64,000 nucleotides of DNA from Salinibacterium sp. G-O1 (GCF_030063305.1 NZ_JASISV010000001.1:930001-994000); one strand, 5' to 3'. Shown: positions 7,208-16,231, counted from the first letter of the stretch. Notes: generated from the sequence alone by a model not told the origin. Program-made: numbers and translations.

Positions 7208-8560
7208 ATGACCGCACCGGAGCGGGTTCTCACCCGAAGAACCATCGCTACATACGCCATCGGCTCGCTTGGCACCGGCGGATTCGCCACCCTGCCCGGG
7301 CTCGTTTTGGTCTTCTATCTGACCGACACTCTCGGTATCGCTGCTCTCGGCGCCGGAATCCTCGTGACGGTGGCGAAGATCTGGGACGTCATCATCGACC
7401 CCGTGATCGGCGCCCACAGCGACCGCAGCCTGGCGGCGCGGGGGTCGAGGAGGCCATTCATGGTGCTCGGCGCAATCGCGTTGCCGGTGTTCTTCATCCT
7501 CACCTTCGCCGTGCCGGCGGGGATCGGCCCGTTCGCATCCGGCCTCTGGGTGCTCATCGCCTTCCTTATTACGGCCACCGCCTTCAGTCTGTTCCAGGTG
7601 CCGTACATCGCGCTCCCGGCGGAGCTCGCAGACGGATACGACCAGCGAACCAAGCTCATCTCCGCGCGGGTCGTCGTGCTGACCATTGCGATCCTGCTGT
7701 TCGGCGCCGGTGCCCCAGAGATCAGGGACTCCTTCGCCGACGAGCACACCGGCTACCTCGTGATGGCCATCGTCGCCGGCGTCGTCATCGGTCTCGGGCT
7801 GCTCATCTCCAGTTTCGTCGCCCCCCTCGGTCTCACGGCCGAGGTTGGCCGGGTCTCCATCCTCGACACGTACCGGGCCGGAATCGCCGCTCTCAAGCGC
7901 AGCCAGCCGTTCCGCGCGCTCCTGTTCACCTTCCTGCTGCAGGGCCTGGCCACCGGGATGATGCTCGCGGGCGCACAATACGTAGCGGTGTGGGTGCTGG
8001 GAACCGGGGTCACGATCCTGTTCGTCGCCCTGATCGCGCCCGCCGTGATCTTCGCGCCGGTGTGGGCGCTCGTCGCGGCGCGCGTCGGCAAAGAACGCGC
8101 ATTCCGGCTGGCATCGCTGCTGTTCGCCGTCGCAGCGCTGCTGATGGTGCTGCAGGTGTGGATGCCCGGCGAGTGGATCTACGCGCCCGTCGCGCTCGCG
8201 GGCGCAGCATACGCGGGCATGCAATCCCTGCCGATGTCGATGTTGCCCGACGTGATCTCGCACGACGCACAGGCGAACGGAGCGGGCACGGCAGGAACAT
8301 TCGGTGGAGTGTGGACCGCGGGGGAGACCACAGGCATGGCGCTGGGCGCCACCGCGCTCACCGTCGTGCTTGCAGCATCCGGCTATCTGGAATCGGTCGG
8401 GAATCAGGTTGTTTCGCAACCCCCTAGCGCAATCGCGGGTATCGTGCTGAGCTTCAGCGTGGTGCCAGCAGTAATTGTCGCGGCATCGCTGTGGTCGTTT
8501 TCCCGCTACCCGCTACGCAAGGCAGACATCGACCGGCTGCAAGAAAGGACCACCCCGTGA
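7208..8560 (+). CDS. MFS transporter of the glycoside-pentoside-hexuronide (GPH) cation symporter type
   Basis: 450 residues with about 12 hydrophobic segments. The N-terminal part reads YAIGSLGTGGFATLPGLVLV and then KIWDVIIDPVIGAHSDRS, the GPH/MelB-type signature WDxxxDPxxGxxSD. A central SRRPFMVLGAI loop and a C-terminal LPMSMLPDVISHDAQ segment also fit. The likely role is cation-coupled uptake of a sugar or related solute; the substrate is unknown. The stop overlaps the start of the PLP decarboxylase (GTGA), so the two form an operon and the transporter may import that enzyme's substrate or export its product. Confidence 0.8.
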   Translation: MTAPERVLTRRTIATYAIGSLGTGGFATLPGLVLVFYLTDTLGIAALGAGILVTVAKIWDVIIDPVIGAHSDRSLAARGSRRPFMVLGAIALPVFFILTFAVPAGIGPFASGLWVLIAFLITATAFSLFQVPYIALPAELADGYDQRTKLISARVVVLTIAILLFGAGAPEIRDSFADEHTGYLVMAIVAGVVIGLGLLISSFVAPLGLTAEVGRVSILDTYRAGIAALKRSQPFRALLFTFLLQGLATGMMLAGAQYVAVWVLGTGVTILFVALIAPAVIFAPVWALVAARVGKERAFRLASLLFAVAALLMVLQVWMPGEWIYAPVALAGAAYAGMQSLPMSMLPDVISHDAQANGAGTAGTFGGVWTAGETTGMALGATALTVVLAASGYLESVGNQVVSQPPSAIAGIVLSFSVVPAVIVAASLWSFSRYPLRKADIDRLQERTTP

Positions 8561-10011
8561 ATTTCCAGGAACAGCCATCAGACATCCTCGCAACTCTCGG
8601 CAAGCTGAGAGACGCGGACGCTCCCACCCACGGTGGCCGTGTGCTCTCCTACGTGTACGACTCCGGCGTGGCCGAGCTCGACGAGTTGGCGGCGTCAGCC
8701 ATCCGCATGGTGCAGCCGGTCAACGGCCTCGATCCCACCACGTTCACCTCCGTTGCCGTCATGGAGCGCGAGGTCGTCGCGTTCGCGCGCGATCTGCTGA
8801 ATGGCGACGACGACGTTGTGGGGAGCGTCACCACGGGCGGCACGGAGAGCTGCCTGCTCGCCGTCAAGACGGCGAGAGACAACTGGCCGGGCGAGGGAAA
8901 GCCGAGGCTGCTCGCCCCCGTCACGGTGCACGCGGCGTTCCACAAATCCGCACACTACTTCGGCCTCGAACTCGACCTCGTGCCCGTGCTGTCTGACGGA
9001 GTCGTCGATGCCGATGTCATGATCGAACGTATGGGGCCCGATGTCGCCCTCGTCGTCGTGTCAGCGCCGAGCTACCCGCATGCTGCCATCGACCCGATCG
9101 CGAAGATTGCGGATGCGGCGCACGAGCAGGGCATCGACTGCCACGTCGACGCCTGCATTGGTGGCTGGGTGCTGCCGTTCTGGGGCGACCTCGAACCGTG
9201 GGACTTCCGGGTACATGGCGTGACCAGCATGAGCGCTGACCTACACAAGTTCGGATATGCCCCCAAGGGCATATCGGTTCTGCTGACGCGTGGTCGCGAC
9301 CGCCAGCGGGCACAGTACTTCGCCACAACACGGTGGCCCGGGTATCCGGTCGTCAACCCGACGATGCTCGGCTCGAAGTCGGCGGGGGCGCTCGCCGCCG
9401 GATGGGCCATCACGCGGGCACTGGGTCGCGACGGGCTCGCCGAGCTCGCGGCATCCTGCGCTCGATCGACCGCGTTCCTCATTGAGCTCATCGACTTCAT
9501 CGAGGGGCTGCGGGTGGTCGGGTCGCCGGTCGGTCCGCTGCTCGCCATCGCGACAGACGAGAATGTTCCCGAAGACCGCAGGGTCGACCCGCACCACTGG
9601 GCCGACCAGGTGCGGTCGCTTGGGTGGCTGCTGCAGCTGCAGCCGGGACTCAGCCAGAGTTTTGGCGTTACCCTGCCCCACACCACCCACATCACGGTCA
9701 CGCCGGTCACCGAGGGCGTGATGGCCGGACTCGCCGAGGCACTCATGGCCGCAGCATCCGACGTCCGCGGGGTGCCGCCGGTGTCGACGGAGGATGCGCT
9801 GGCCTCGCTGCCTGAGGGACTCGCCGACACCCTCGGCGAGACTCACGATTCGGAGACCGCCCTGCGCGTGCTCGTCGACGTCGGCCTCGTGTCGATGGAT
9901 GGCTCGGGGCTTCCCGAGAAGATGGCGCCGTTCCTCGCCCTCATCACGGCACTGCCTGCGCCCGTCACCGAAAGGCTGCTCACCGAGCTGATCGCCCGCA
10001 CCTTCGAGTAG
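8557..10011 (+). CDS. PLP-dependent decarboxylase/lyase family protein (GAD / sphingosine-phosphate lyase-like)
   Basis: 484 residues of fold-type I PLP enzyme. GSVTTGGTESCLLAVKTA is the cofactor phosphate loop, HVDACIGGWVLPF contains the PLP-pyridine Asp, and SADLHKFGYAPKG contains the Schiff-base Lys. The order and the YxYDSGVAELDELA N-terminal segment fit the glutamate decarboxylase / sphingosine-1-phosphate lyase branch; the exact amine or aldehyde product cannot be named. The GTG start overlaps the stop of the transporter, with AAGAAAGGA upstream as ribosome site. It ends convergently 15 bp from a LysR gene. Confidence 0.75.
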   Translation: MNFQEQPSDILATLGKLRDADAPTHGGRVLSYVYDSGVAELDELAASAIRMVQPVNGLDPTTFTSVAVMEREVVAFARDLLNGDDDVVGSVTTGGTESCLLAVKTARDNWPGEGKPRLLAPVTVHAAFHKSAHYFGLELDLVPVLSDGVVDADVMIERMGPDVALVVVSAPSYPHAAIDPIAKIADAAHEQGIDCHVDACIGGWVLPFWGDLEPWDFRVHGVTSMSADLHKFGYAPKGISVLLTRGRDRQRAQYFATTRWPGYPVVNPTMLGSKSAGALAAGWAITRALGRDGLAELAASCARSTAFLIELIDFIEGLRVVGSPVGPLLAIATDENVPEDRRVDPHHWADQVRSLGWLLQLQPGLSQSFGVTLPHTTHITVTPVTEGVMAGLAEALMAAASDVRGVPPVSTEDALASLPEGLADTLGETHDSETALRVLVDVGLVSMDGSGLPEKMAPFLALITALPAPVTERLLTELIARTFE

Positions 10012-10025
10012 CGGTCCACGGGCGC

Positions 10026-10940
10026 TCAGGACTGGTGCTGCTTCTCGAACTCGGAGGCCTCCGCCTGCAGCGCAGCGATGACCGCTCGAACCGACGGACG
10101 CTGCGCCCGGTCGGGGCGCACGAGCGCGCTGATAAGCCGTGATGCCCGAACGCCCACGAGCGGGCGCGTGATGAGGCCGTTCTGGCGATCACGGGTGCTG
10201 TAGCGGGGGAGGATGGCGATGCCGTGTCCGGCCGCTACGAGCGTCTCGACGATGCGGTTGTCGGCGATGCGCTGGGTGACATGCGCGGGCGTGGCGTTTG
10301 AGGCCTCGATGCCTCTCAGGATGCGGTCGAACGGAAGGTCGGAGGGGACGCCTATCCAGTCCTGGTCGATGACATCGGCGGGAGTGAGCGACTTCTTCGC
10401 GCCGAGTGGGTGACCATCCGGCAGGGCGATGTCGAGGGGTTCGCGCATGAGCGGCACGACCGTGAGCCCGCGCTCGGTCCAGGCGGGAAGCGCGCCGGGC
10501 GCATCCGCGATCACAATGTCGAAATCTGCGGTGAGATCGGCGATGTCTTTGACGAAGGTGTCGAGGTCGCTGCAGATCAGAGCCAGCCCAGGAAGTTCAG
10601 CGACGCGCGTGAGTAGCCCGGGCAAGAACATCTGCCCGGCCGTCGGAAAGATGGTGAGGGTGACTTCACCCTGGGGCAGCGAACGGAAGTCGGCCCACAG
10701 GGCTTCAGCGCGCTCGATGGCGGTCGCGACATCCGTTGCCGTCCTCGCGAGGGCGCGGCCCGCTGAGGTGAGGGCGACACCGCGGCCCGAGCGTTCGGTG
10801 AGGGGAACTCCCGCCTCGCGTTCGAGGATCTTGAGCTGCTGAGAAACTGCCGATGTTGTGCGGTGCGTGGCGAGGGCGACGGCGGTGATGCTGCCGCGGT
10901 CCGCCAGCTCTCGCAGCAGTTCGAGTCGACGAATGTCCAT
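10026..10940 (-). CDS. LysR family transcriptional regulator
   Basis: 304 residues. The N-terminal winged helix-turn-helix is MDIRRLELLRELADRGSITA followed by TTSAVSQQLKILEREAGVPL, and a substrate-binding domain follows from about residue 90. It is probably a metabolite-responsive activator or repressor. Its divergent neighbour is the 36-residue membrane peptide gene; its convergent neighbour is the PLP decarboxylase. A leaderless TAGCGT lies 6 nt upstream of the ATG. The target is not deducible. Confidence 0.88.
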   Translation of the reverse strand: MDIRRLELLRELADRGSITAVALATHRTTSAVSQQLKILEREAGVPLTERSGRGVALTSAGRALARTATDVATAIERAEALWADFRSLPQGEVTLTIFPTAGQMFLPGLLTRVAELPGLALICSDLDTFVKDIADLTADFDIVIADAPGALPAWTERGLTVVPLMREPLDIALPDGHPLGAKKSLTPADVIDQDWIGVPSDLPFDRILRGIEASNATPAHVTQRIADNRIVETLVAAGHGIAILPRYSTRDRQNGLITRPLVGVRASRLISALVRPDRAQRPSVRAVIAALQAEASEFEKQHQS

Positions 10941-10946
10941 GAAGCT

Positions 10947-10952
10947 ACGCTA
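10947..10952 (-). promoter_or_regulatory. leaderless -10 element of the LysR gene
   Basis: TAGCGT on the minus strand, spacer AGCTTC, then ATG at 10940. Confidence 0.6.
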
Positions 10953-11011
10953 CACGGTTACCTAAGGAGGATCATCTTGTTCTAAAAGGTATCGACGGGT
11001 GTAATAGTCAT

Positions 11012-11122
11012 ATGACTTACGAAATCCTCATCACAGCAGCAGCCATCGTCGTGGCCATCTCCGGCACCTTCGTGGTAACCCTGCGCGACGGCTACCGTCG
11101 CATGCCTACCCGTCGCGTCTAA
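11012..11122 (+). CDS. 36-residue single-span membrane peptide
   Basis: The frame reads MTYEILITAAAIVVAISGTF, continues VVTLRDGYRRMPTRRV and stops. There is one hydrophobic helix (residues 4-25) and a short basic cytoplasmic tail, so it should insert with the N-terminus out. The hexamer TGTAAT ends exactly 6 nt before the ATG, the leaderless arrangement used by many genes here, and a strong terminator follows 27 nt after the stop. Together these make a tidy monocistronic unit. I believe similar short proteins occur in other Microbacteriaceae but cannot confirm this. Function unknown. Confidence 0.65.
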   Translation: MTYEILITAAAIVVAISGTFVVTLRDGYRRMPTRRV

Positions 11123-11149
11123 TTCGCGAGCCGGCACTTCCGGTACCCA

Positions 11150-11181
11150 AACGCCTCGGCCATCCGGCCGGGGCGTTTTTT
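11150..11181. terminator. bidirectional intrinsic terminator
   Basis: Stem AACGCCTCGGCC against GGCCGGGGCGTT with an ATCC loop and a T run on the plus strand. The opposite strand also ends in a short T run, so it can serve both the small peptide gene and the convergent mrp operon. Confidence 0.88.
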
Positions 11182-11194
11182 GATGCGTCGAACC

Positions 11195-12322
11195 TCAGCG
11201 GGGGCTGAGGCCGAGCTTGCGGCCCGCCAGACCGCGGGAGCGGGTCGACAGCGTCTCAGCGATGCTGCGGATGACCGTGGCCGCGGGGTCGTCGGGCTGC
11301 GCCAGAACGACCGGCACGCCCGAATCCCCGCCCTCGCGCAACGCGAGGCTGAGCGGCACCGACCCGAGCACGGGCACCGGCTGTTCCGGCGTCGTGAGTC
11401 GAGCCGCGGCATCCACCCCGCCACCGGAACCGAAGAGCTCCAGGATGGTGCCGTCGGGTTGCGCAAGCCCCGCCATGTTCTCGATGACCCCGATCACGGT
11501 CTGCCCGGTCTGGCGCGCGACCAGCCCGCTGCGCTCGGCCACTTCGGCGGCCGCCGCCTGTGGCGTCGTGACGACGATTACCTCGGCCTGCGGCAGGAGT
11601 TGTCCGAGCGAGATGGCGATGTCGCCGGTGCCGGGTGGCAGGTCGAGAAGCAGCACGTCCAGGTCGCCGAAGAACACGTCGGTCAGAAACTGCTGGATGG
11701 TGCGGTGCAGCATCGGTCCCCGCCACGACACGGCCGTGTGGTCGTCGACGAACATGCCGATCGAGATCACCTTCACGCCGTGGGCGACGGGCGGCAGGAT
11801 CATCTCGCCCACCTGGGTCGGCTTGGAGCCCGCGATGCCGAGCAGCCCTGGGATCGAGAATCCGAACACATCCGCGTCGACGAGACCCACCCGCAGGCCG
11901 CGTTCGGCGATGGCCACCGCGAGGTTGGCGGTGAGTGTCGACTTGCCGACGCCACCCTTGCCGCTCGTGATCGCATAGATGCGGGTCAGCGAATCCGGGC
12001 CGAACTGCATGGCCTTAGGCCGCCCACCCCGCAGCTTCGCGGTGAGGGCCTCGCGCTCCGCCGGGCTCATCACGCTGACGTTCACCCGCGCGCTGGTCAC
12101 GCCGTCAGTACCGACGGCGGCGTCGTGAACGTCGCGTTCGATGCTGGTGGCGGCCGGGCATCCGACGATCGTCAGTTTCAGATCGATGGATGCCACGCCG
12201 TCGGCGTCAACGGAGACGCCCCCGATCATGTCGAGCTCGGTGACCGGTCGCCGGATCTCCGGGTCGATGACGTTGCGCAGGTTGAGAAAAACGTGGTTGG
12301 CGACGAGAGCCTCGTCAATCAC
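11195..12322 (-). CDS. mrp: Mrp/ApbC/NBP35-family iron-sulfur carrier P-loop ATPase
   Basis: 375 residues: an N-terminal DUF59/MIP18-like domain (ENVIDPEI-type region, LTIVGCPA) and a MinD-like ATPase domain with deviant Walker A TSGKGGVGKST (about residues 119-129), LVDADVFGFSIPGL and LLDLPPGTGD. The family carries Fe-S clusters to apoproteins. The CxxC usual in Mrp near ENMAG is absent (ENMAGLAQPDGTILELFG), as I recall is common in actinobacterial members. Start GTG 12322 overlaps the DUF1003 stop by 8 nt. The alternative TTG 12340 has its ribosome site too close. Third gene of a minus-strand operon. Confidence 0.85.
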   Translation of the reverse strand: MIDEALVANHVFLNLRNVIDPEIRRPVTELDMIGGVSVDADGVASIDLKLTIVGCPAATSIERDVHDAAVGTDGVTSARVNVSVMSPAEREALTAKLRGGRPKAMQFGPDSLTRIYAITSGKGGVGKSTLTANLAVAIAERGLRVGLVDADVFGFSIPGLLGIAGSKPTQVGEMILPPVAHGVKVISIGMFVDDHTAVSWRGPMLHRTIQQFLTDVFFGDLDVLLLDLPPGTGDIAISLGQLLPQAEVIVVTTPQAAAAEVAERSGLVARQTGQTVIGVIENMAGLAQPDGTILELFGSGGGVDAAARLTTPEQPVPVLGSVPLSLALREGGDSGVPVVLAQPDDPAATVIRSIAETLSTRSRGLAGRKLGLSPR

Positions 12323-12821
12323 TGGATTTCTTCTCGTCAAGCTCCTCGAGCAGCGACCTCAGCTCCGACCGGATGAAGTCTTTCGACGCCAGGTCTTTCA
12401 TCGCCAGGCGCAGGGCGACGACTTCGCGAGCGAGGTATTCGGTGTCGTTGAGGTTGCGTTCGGCACGCTGCCGGTCCTGCTCGATCTGCACGCGGTCGCG
12501 GTCATCCTGCCGGTTCTGAGCCAGCAGGATGAGCGGCGCGGCGTATGAGGCCTGCAGCGACAGGATCAGCGTCAGCGCGGTGAAGCCGATCGCGGCCGAG
12601 TCGAACCGGATGCCCTCAGGGGCGAGCGTGTTGTAAATCATCCAGAGGATGACGAAGATCGACAGCCCGAACAGGAACCATGGGGTGCCCATGCCGCGGG
12701 CGATCGATTCGGTGAACCGGCCGAAGCGATCCCGGCTCTGGAACAGCGAAGGGGTGCCGCGAAGGCCACGCGGGGAGTCCAGTCGCGAGTCTGATCTGCG
12801 GGAGCTACGGTCGCGAGCCAC
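12315..12821 (-). CDS. DUF1003 family membrane protein
   Basis: 168 residues. A basic N-terminus is followed by two adjacent transmembrane helices (GTPWFLFGLSIFVILWMIYN and an IGFTALTLILSLQASYAAPLI segment), then QNRQDDRDRVQIEQDRQRAE and a long charged coiled-coil-like tail. That layout and the QNRQ motif are typical of DUF1003. Function unknown. Start GTG 12821 lies inside the end of the MgtE-like gene (17-nt overlap) and its stop overlaps mrp, so the three genes are tightly coupled. Confidence 0.85.
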   Translation of the reverse strand: MARDRSSRRSDSRLDSPRGLRGTPSLFQSRDRFGRFTESIARGMGTPWFLFGLSIFVILWMIYNTLAPEGIRFDSAAIGFTALTLILSLQASYAAPLILLAQNRQDDRDRVQIEQDRQRAERNLNDTEYLAREVVALRLAMKDLASKDFIRSELRSLLEELDEKKSSD

Positions 12822-14133
12822 GGGGTGCCCTCCTGCCTGATCTTGGTTTTCTCAGCGTTACTGATGCGGTCGAGGTGTTGGTGAAAACTGCGGGTTCCTG
12901 GGTTTCATTCGTCGAACTTCGCCAGTCGTCCGGCAGGAGATAGTCGAGCACATCGTCAATGGTCACCACCCCGACGAGTCGGTGATTGTCGTCGATCACT
13001 GGCACGGAGACCAGGTTGTAGCTGGCGAGGATGCGCGAGACCTCCGCCGCACTCGTGCCGGAGTGCACGGGCTCGAGTGTGGAGTCCACGAGGGTGCCCA
13101 GTTGCTCGTTGGGCGGGTAGCGCAGCATCCGCTGGAAGTGCACCATGCCGAGGAACCGGCCGGTCGGCGGCTCGTACGGCGGAAGCGTTACGCAGATCGC
13201 GGCGCCGAGGGCCGGCGCGAGCTCGTGGCGACGGATCAGGGCCAGACCCTCGGCCACCGTCGCATCCGCCGAGACGATGATCGGCTCCGTCGTCATCAGG
13301 CCACCGGCGGTGTCTGGCGCGTACGAGAGCAGAAAACGTACGTCTTCGGCCTCTTCGGGCTCCATGAGGTCGAGCAGCATCTCGCCGCGCTCGTCGCTAA
13401 GGTGGGCGATCAGGTCGGCGGCATCGTCTGGCTGCATCTGGTCGAGCACGTCGGCGGCACGATCGTCGTTGAGCCGGTTCATGATGTCGACCTGCTCGTT
13501 TTCCGGCATCTCTTCGAGTACGTCGGCGAGGCGGTCGTCGGAGAGTTCGTCAGCGACCTCGAGCATGCGTTGCTCTGGCAGGTCGAGCATGGCGCTGGCC
13601 AGGTCGGCGGGGAGCATGTCTGCGTAGCTGGCGACAAGCTGGGTGGCCGACTGCGATTCGCCGGAATAGTCGTCTTCGATGAGGTCGGGCCACCCGATGA
13701 AGATCGTGGCGCCCTTGGTGAACGTGGTCGTCTTGGGGCGGCGCAGGAAGGCCTGCGTGACCTCCCACTCGCCGAGCCCGGTCTCCTCGATCGCGATGTC
13801 CTCGATTGTGGCCTCGCCCGAGCCGTCCCGGAGGCGCACCTTGCGCCCGAGGAGTTCGGCCATCACGCTCACCTCGCCGCCGCGCTGTTCGAAGCGGCGA
13901 AGGTTGATGAGGCCGGTCGTGATGATCTGCCCTGAACCGATGCTGGTGATCCGGCCGATCGACAGGAAGACACGTCGCTTGCCCGGCACCTCGAGCACCA
14001 TGCCGACGACCCGGGGGGTGCCCTGCGAGCGGTACACGACCATGACGTCGCGGACCTTGCCGACCTTGTCGCCGTTGGGGTCGAAAACGGAGCACCCGAC
14101 CAGGCGGGCGGCGAATACTCTCGACGTGCTCAC
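12805..14133 (-). CDS. MgtE intracellular-domain and CBS-domain protein without membrane channel
   Basis: 442 residues. The N-terminus (SRVFAARLVGCSVFDPNGDK) is a PRC-barrel-like domain. The middle (about 160-280) has MgtE N-terminal helical repeats such as RLADVLEEMPENEQVDIMNRL. The C-terminal third is a CBS pair (TTEPIIVSADATVAEGLALI and VSVPVIDDNHRLVGVVTIDD). The transmembrane channel of true MgtE Mg transporters is absent, so this is a soluble sensor-like relative and not a transporter on its own. It is first gene of the operon with DUF1003 and mrp. A leaderless TAGGGT lies 6 nt before GTG 14133. Confidence 0.8.
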   Translation of the reverse strand: MSTSRVFAARLVGCSVFDPNGDKVGKVRDVMVVYRSQGTPRVVGMVLEVPGKRRVFLSIGRITSIGSGQIITTGLINLRRFEQRGGEVSVMAELLGRKVRLRDGSGEATIEDIAIEETGLGEWEVTQAFLRRPKTTTFTKGATIFIGWPDLIEDDYSGESQSATQLVASYADMLPADLASAMLDLPEQRMLEVADELSDDRLADVLEEMPENEQVDIMNRLNDDRAADVLDQMQPDDAADLIAHLSDERGEMLLDLMEPEEAEDVRFLLSYAPDTAGGLMTTEPIIVSADATVAEGLALIRRHELAPALGAAICVTLPPYEPPTGRFLGMVHFQRMLRYPPNEQLGTLVDSTLEPVHSGTSAAEVSRILASYNLVSVPVIDDNHRLVGVVTIDDVLDYLLPDDWRSSTNETQEPAVFTNTSTASVTLRKPRSGRRAPRGSRP

Positions 14134-14139
14134 GGTAAA

Positions 14140-14145
14140 ACCCTA
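14140..14145 (-). promoter_or_regulatory. leaderless -10 element of the MgtE-like/DUF1003/mrp operon
   Basis: TAGGGT on the minus strand, spacer TTTACC, then GTG at 14133. Confidence 0.6.
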
Positions 14146-14168
14146 CCGCTGCGTGGCACAATGGCCGG

Positions 14169-14669
14169 GTGACCAACCAGAGCATGTTCGGCAGGCGTGG
14201 CCCATCCCTTCCCAGCATTCCCCGGGGCGACATTCTGGGCACATACGACACCTACCTTGAGGCGCAATCCGTTGTCGATCGCCTGTCTAAGGCCGACTTC
14301 ACCGTGGCCAAGCTCTCGATCGTCGGCAACGACCTCAAAACCGTTGAGCGCGTCACCGGCAAGCAGACCTATGGCCGTGCCGCACTTGCGGGCGCGGCAT
14401 CCGGAGCATGGCTGGGACTGTTCCTGGGCCTCATCCTGACCCTGTTCACCCCGCCGAGCTCCGAAACGTTCGGGATCGTCGGAGCCGCGCTGCTGATCGG
14501 CGCGGGCTTCGGGATGATCTTCAGCATCGTCACGTACACGATCAGCCGCCGCCGCCGGGATTTCACCTCGACCCACCAGGTGCTCGCGTCGAACTACCAG
14601 ATCATCATCGACCCCGAGCTGACGGCGAAGGCCCAGCAGGCCCTGCAGGAGAACCCCGCAGACGTGTAG
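14169..14669 (+). CDS. general stress protein 17M-like membrane protein
   Basis: 166 residues. The N-terminal part GTYDTYLEAQSVVDRLSKAD followed by FTVAKLSIVGNDLKTVERVTG is the family's small alpha/beta domain. A Gly/Ala-rich stretch and two hydrophobic helices (LGLFLGLILTLF, FGIVGAALLIGAGFGMIFSI) follow, then a basic cytosolic end. The family is annotated as general stress protein, with no known biochemical role. The hexamer CACAAT lies 6 nt before GTG 14169, a weaker form of the leaderless signature. It is divergent from the MgtE-like operon, as is the M. tuberculosis homologue near Rv1234 (from memory). Confidence 0.75.
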   Translation: MTNQSMFGRRGPSLPSIPRGDILGTYDTYLEAQSVVDRLSKADFTVAKLSIVGNDLKTVERVTGKQTYGRAALAGAASGAWLGLFLGLILTLFTPPSSETFGIVGAALLIGAGFGMIFSIVTYTISRRRRDFTSTHQVLASNYQIIIDPELTAKAQQALQENPADV

Positions 14670-14704
14670 TCCTCGGTCGCAGGCTCCCTCGGCGCTGGGG
14701 TCGC

Positions 14705-14724
14705 GTAACCGCTGGCGCGGTTAC
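14705..14724. terminator. palindrome between convergent genes, possible terminator
   Basis: GTAACCGC and GCGGTTAC form a perfect 8-bp stem with a TGGC loop, immediately before the pepP stop codon. It lacks a T run, so termination is a guess based on position. Confidence 0.45.
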
Positions 14725-16212
14725 CTAAGCTCCACCGCGCAACCACGCCTCCACGTCATCCGCGGTGCGGGGGATGCCCACAGAGAGGTTCTCGGCGCCC
14801 GACTCTGTGACGAGAATGTCGTCCTCGATGCGCACACCGATGCCGCGGTACTCTTCCGGCACGCTCAGGTCGTCTGGCTGGAAGTAGAGGCCGGGCTCGA
14901 TCGTGAACACCATGCCTGCTTCGAGCACGCCGTCGAGGTAGAGCTCGCGGCGAGCGGCGGCACAGTCGTGAACGTCGATGCCCAGGTGGTGGGATGTGCC
15001 GTGCACCATGTAGCGGCGGTGAAACTGGTTGTCCGGCTCAAGCGAGACCTCGGCGCTGACCGGCAGCAGGCCCCACTCCGCGGTTTTCGCTGCGATGACC
15101 TTCATCGCCTCCGCGTGGATGTCGCGGAAGGTCAGCCCTGGCTTCACGATCGCGAACGCGGCATCGGCCGCTTCGAGCACAGCGTCGTAGATGCGGCGCT
15201 GCACCTCGGTGAACGTGCCGTTGACCGGAAGCGTGCGGGTGATATCTGCCGTGTAGTAGCTGTCGAGCTCGATGCCCGCGTCGATGAGAATCAGGTCACC
15301 CGGTACGACGGCTCCGTCGTTACGCGTCCAGTGCAGCACGCAGGCGTGGGGCCCGGATGCCGCGATCGTGTCGTAGCCGACGGTGTTGCCCTCGGCGCGT
15401 GCACGTCGGTTGAACGTGCCCTCCACCAGGCGTTCGCCCCTGTTGTGGGCAATCACCTGCGGCAGGTCGGCGATAACGTCGTCGAATCCGAGCTGTGTGG
15501 CGGCGACGGCGGCGCGCATCTCGGCGATCTCGAAGGCGTCTTTGACGAGGCGCAGCTCGCTCAGGTCACGGGCAAGTTCGGTGTCGCCATCCGTCTCGAG
15601 CGATTCGCTGTCGGCGGCGAGCAGCCTGCGGCCGTCGATCTGGTCGGTCACGTCGCGGTCGGCATCGCGGACGACGAGAGTCGCGGCATCCACACTGTCC
15701 AGCACCGCCGAGAGGAGGGGCAGGCCCGCAGTGGCGAGGCCGAGGTCGGCTGAGACATGCGCGAGGGAGGGGCGTGGGCCGGTCCAGAACTCGCCGACGT
15801 CGGAGTTGGCGTAGAACTCGTTGGTGTCGCGACCGGCGGCCTCACGGAAGTACAGCGTGGCGGTGTGGCCGGCCGCGGAGGGCTCCATCACGAGCACACT
15901 GCCGGCGACCGAGTCTGATCCCCAGCCGGTCAGGTGGGCGAAAGCCGAGTGGGCACGGTACGGGTAGTCGCAGTCGTTCGAGCGCACCTTGGCGGCGCCA
16001 GCCGGGATGACCAATCGCTTGCCGGGATGCAGAGCCGAGATGCGGGCGCGGCGTTCGGCGGCGAACGCGGACTGCTCCCGGGGCGCCGGGGTCTCAGCGG
16101 GTCGATCTGCCCACTGTGACGAGATGTAGTTGGTGAAACTCGACGACACCGGCGTTGTCGACCGGTTGGAGGTTGCTCGCGGGGCTGGGGTGGATTGAGT
16201 GGAGTCGGCCAT
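14725..16212 (-). CDS. pepP: Xaa-Pro aminopeptidase (aminopeptidase P, M24B family)
   Basis: 495 residues from ATG 16212. It removes N-terminal residues that precede proline. The N-terminal creatinase-like domain contains SNDCDYPYRAHSAFAHLTGW. The catalytic pita-bread domain has the metal ligands in LILIDAGIELDSYYTADITR (two Asp), GTSHHLGIDVHD (His), FTIEPGLYF (Glu) and RIEDDILVTE (Glu), complete for a di-Mn enzyme. An upstream in-frame GTG at 16227 or 16260 could extend it, but those residues are not conserved-looking. The neighbouring EEP gene ends 20 bp upstream on the same strand, so they may be cotranscribed. Confidence 0.88.
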   Translation of the reverse strand: MADSTQSTPAPRATSNRSTTPVSSSFTNYISSQWADRPAETPAPREQSAFAAERRARISALHPGKRLVIPAGAAKVRSNDCDYPYRAHSAFAHLTGWGSDSVAGSVLVMEPSAAGHTATLYFREAAGRDTNEFYANSDVGEFWTGPRPSLAHVSADLGLATAGLPLLSAVLDSVDAATLVVRDADRDVTDQIDGRRLLAADSESLETDGDTELARDLSELRLVKDAFEIAEMRAAVAATQLGFDDVIADLPQVIAHNRGERLVEGTFNRRARAEGNTVGYDTIAASGPHACVLHWTRNDGAVVPGDLILIDAGIELDSYYTADITRTLPVNGTFTEVQRRIYDAVLEAADAAFAIVKPGLTFRDIHAEAMKVIAAKTAEWGLLPVSAEVSLEPDNQFHRRYMVHGTSHHLGIDVHDCAAARRELYLDGVLEAGMVFTIEPGLYFQPDDLSVPEEYRGIGVRIEDDILVTESGAENLSVGIPRTADDVEAWLRGGA

Positions 16213-16231
16213 CCCTCCATTCTCCACCCGG

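Noticed and set aside
7151-8419. 422-codon minus-strand frame antisense to the GPH transporter
   Set aside because: It has Arg/His/Asp/Glu-rich shadow composition, and the plus strand encodes a clear 12-helix transporter.
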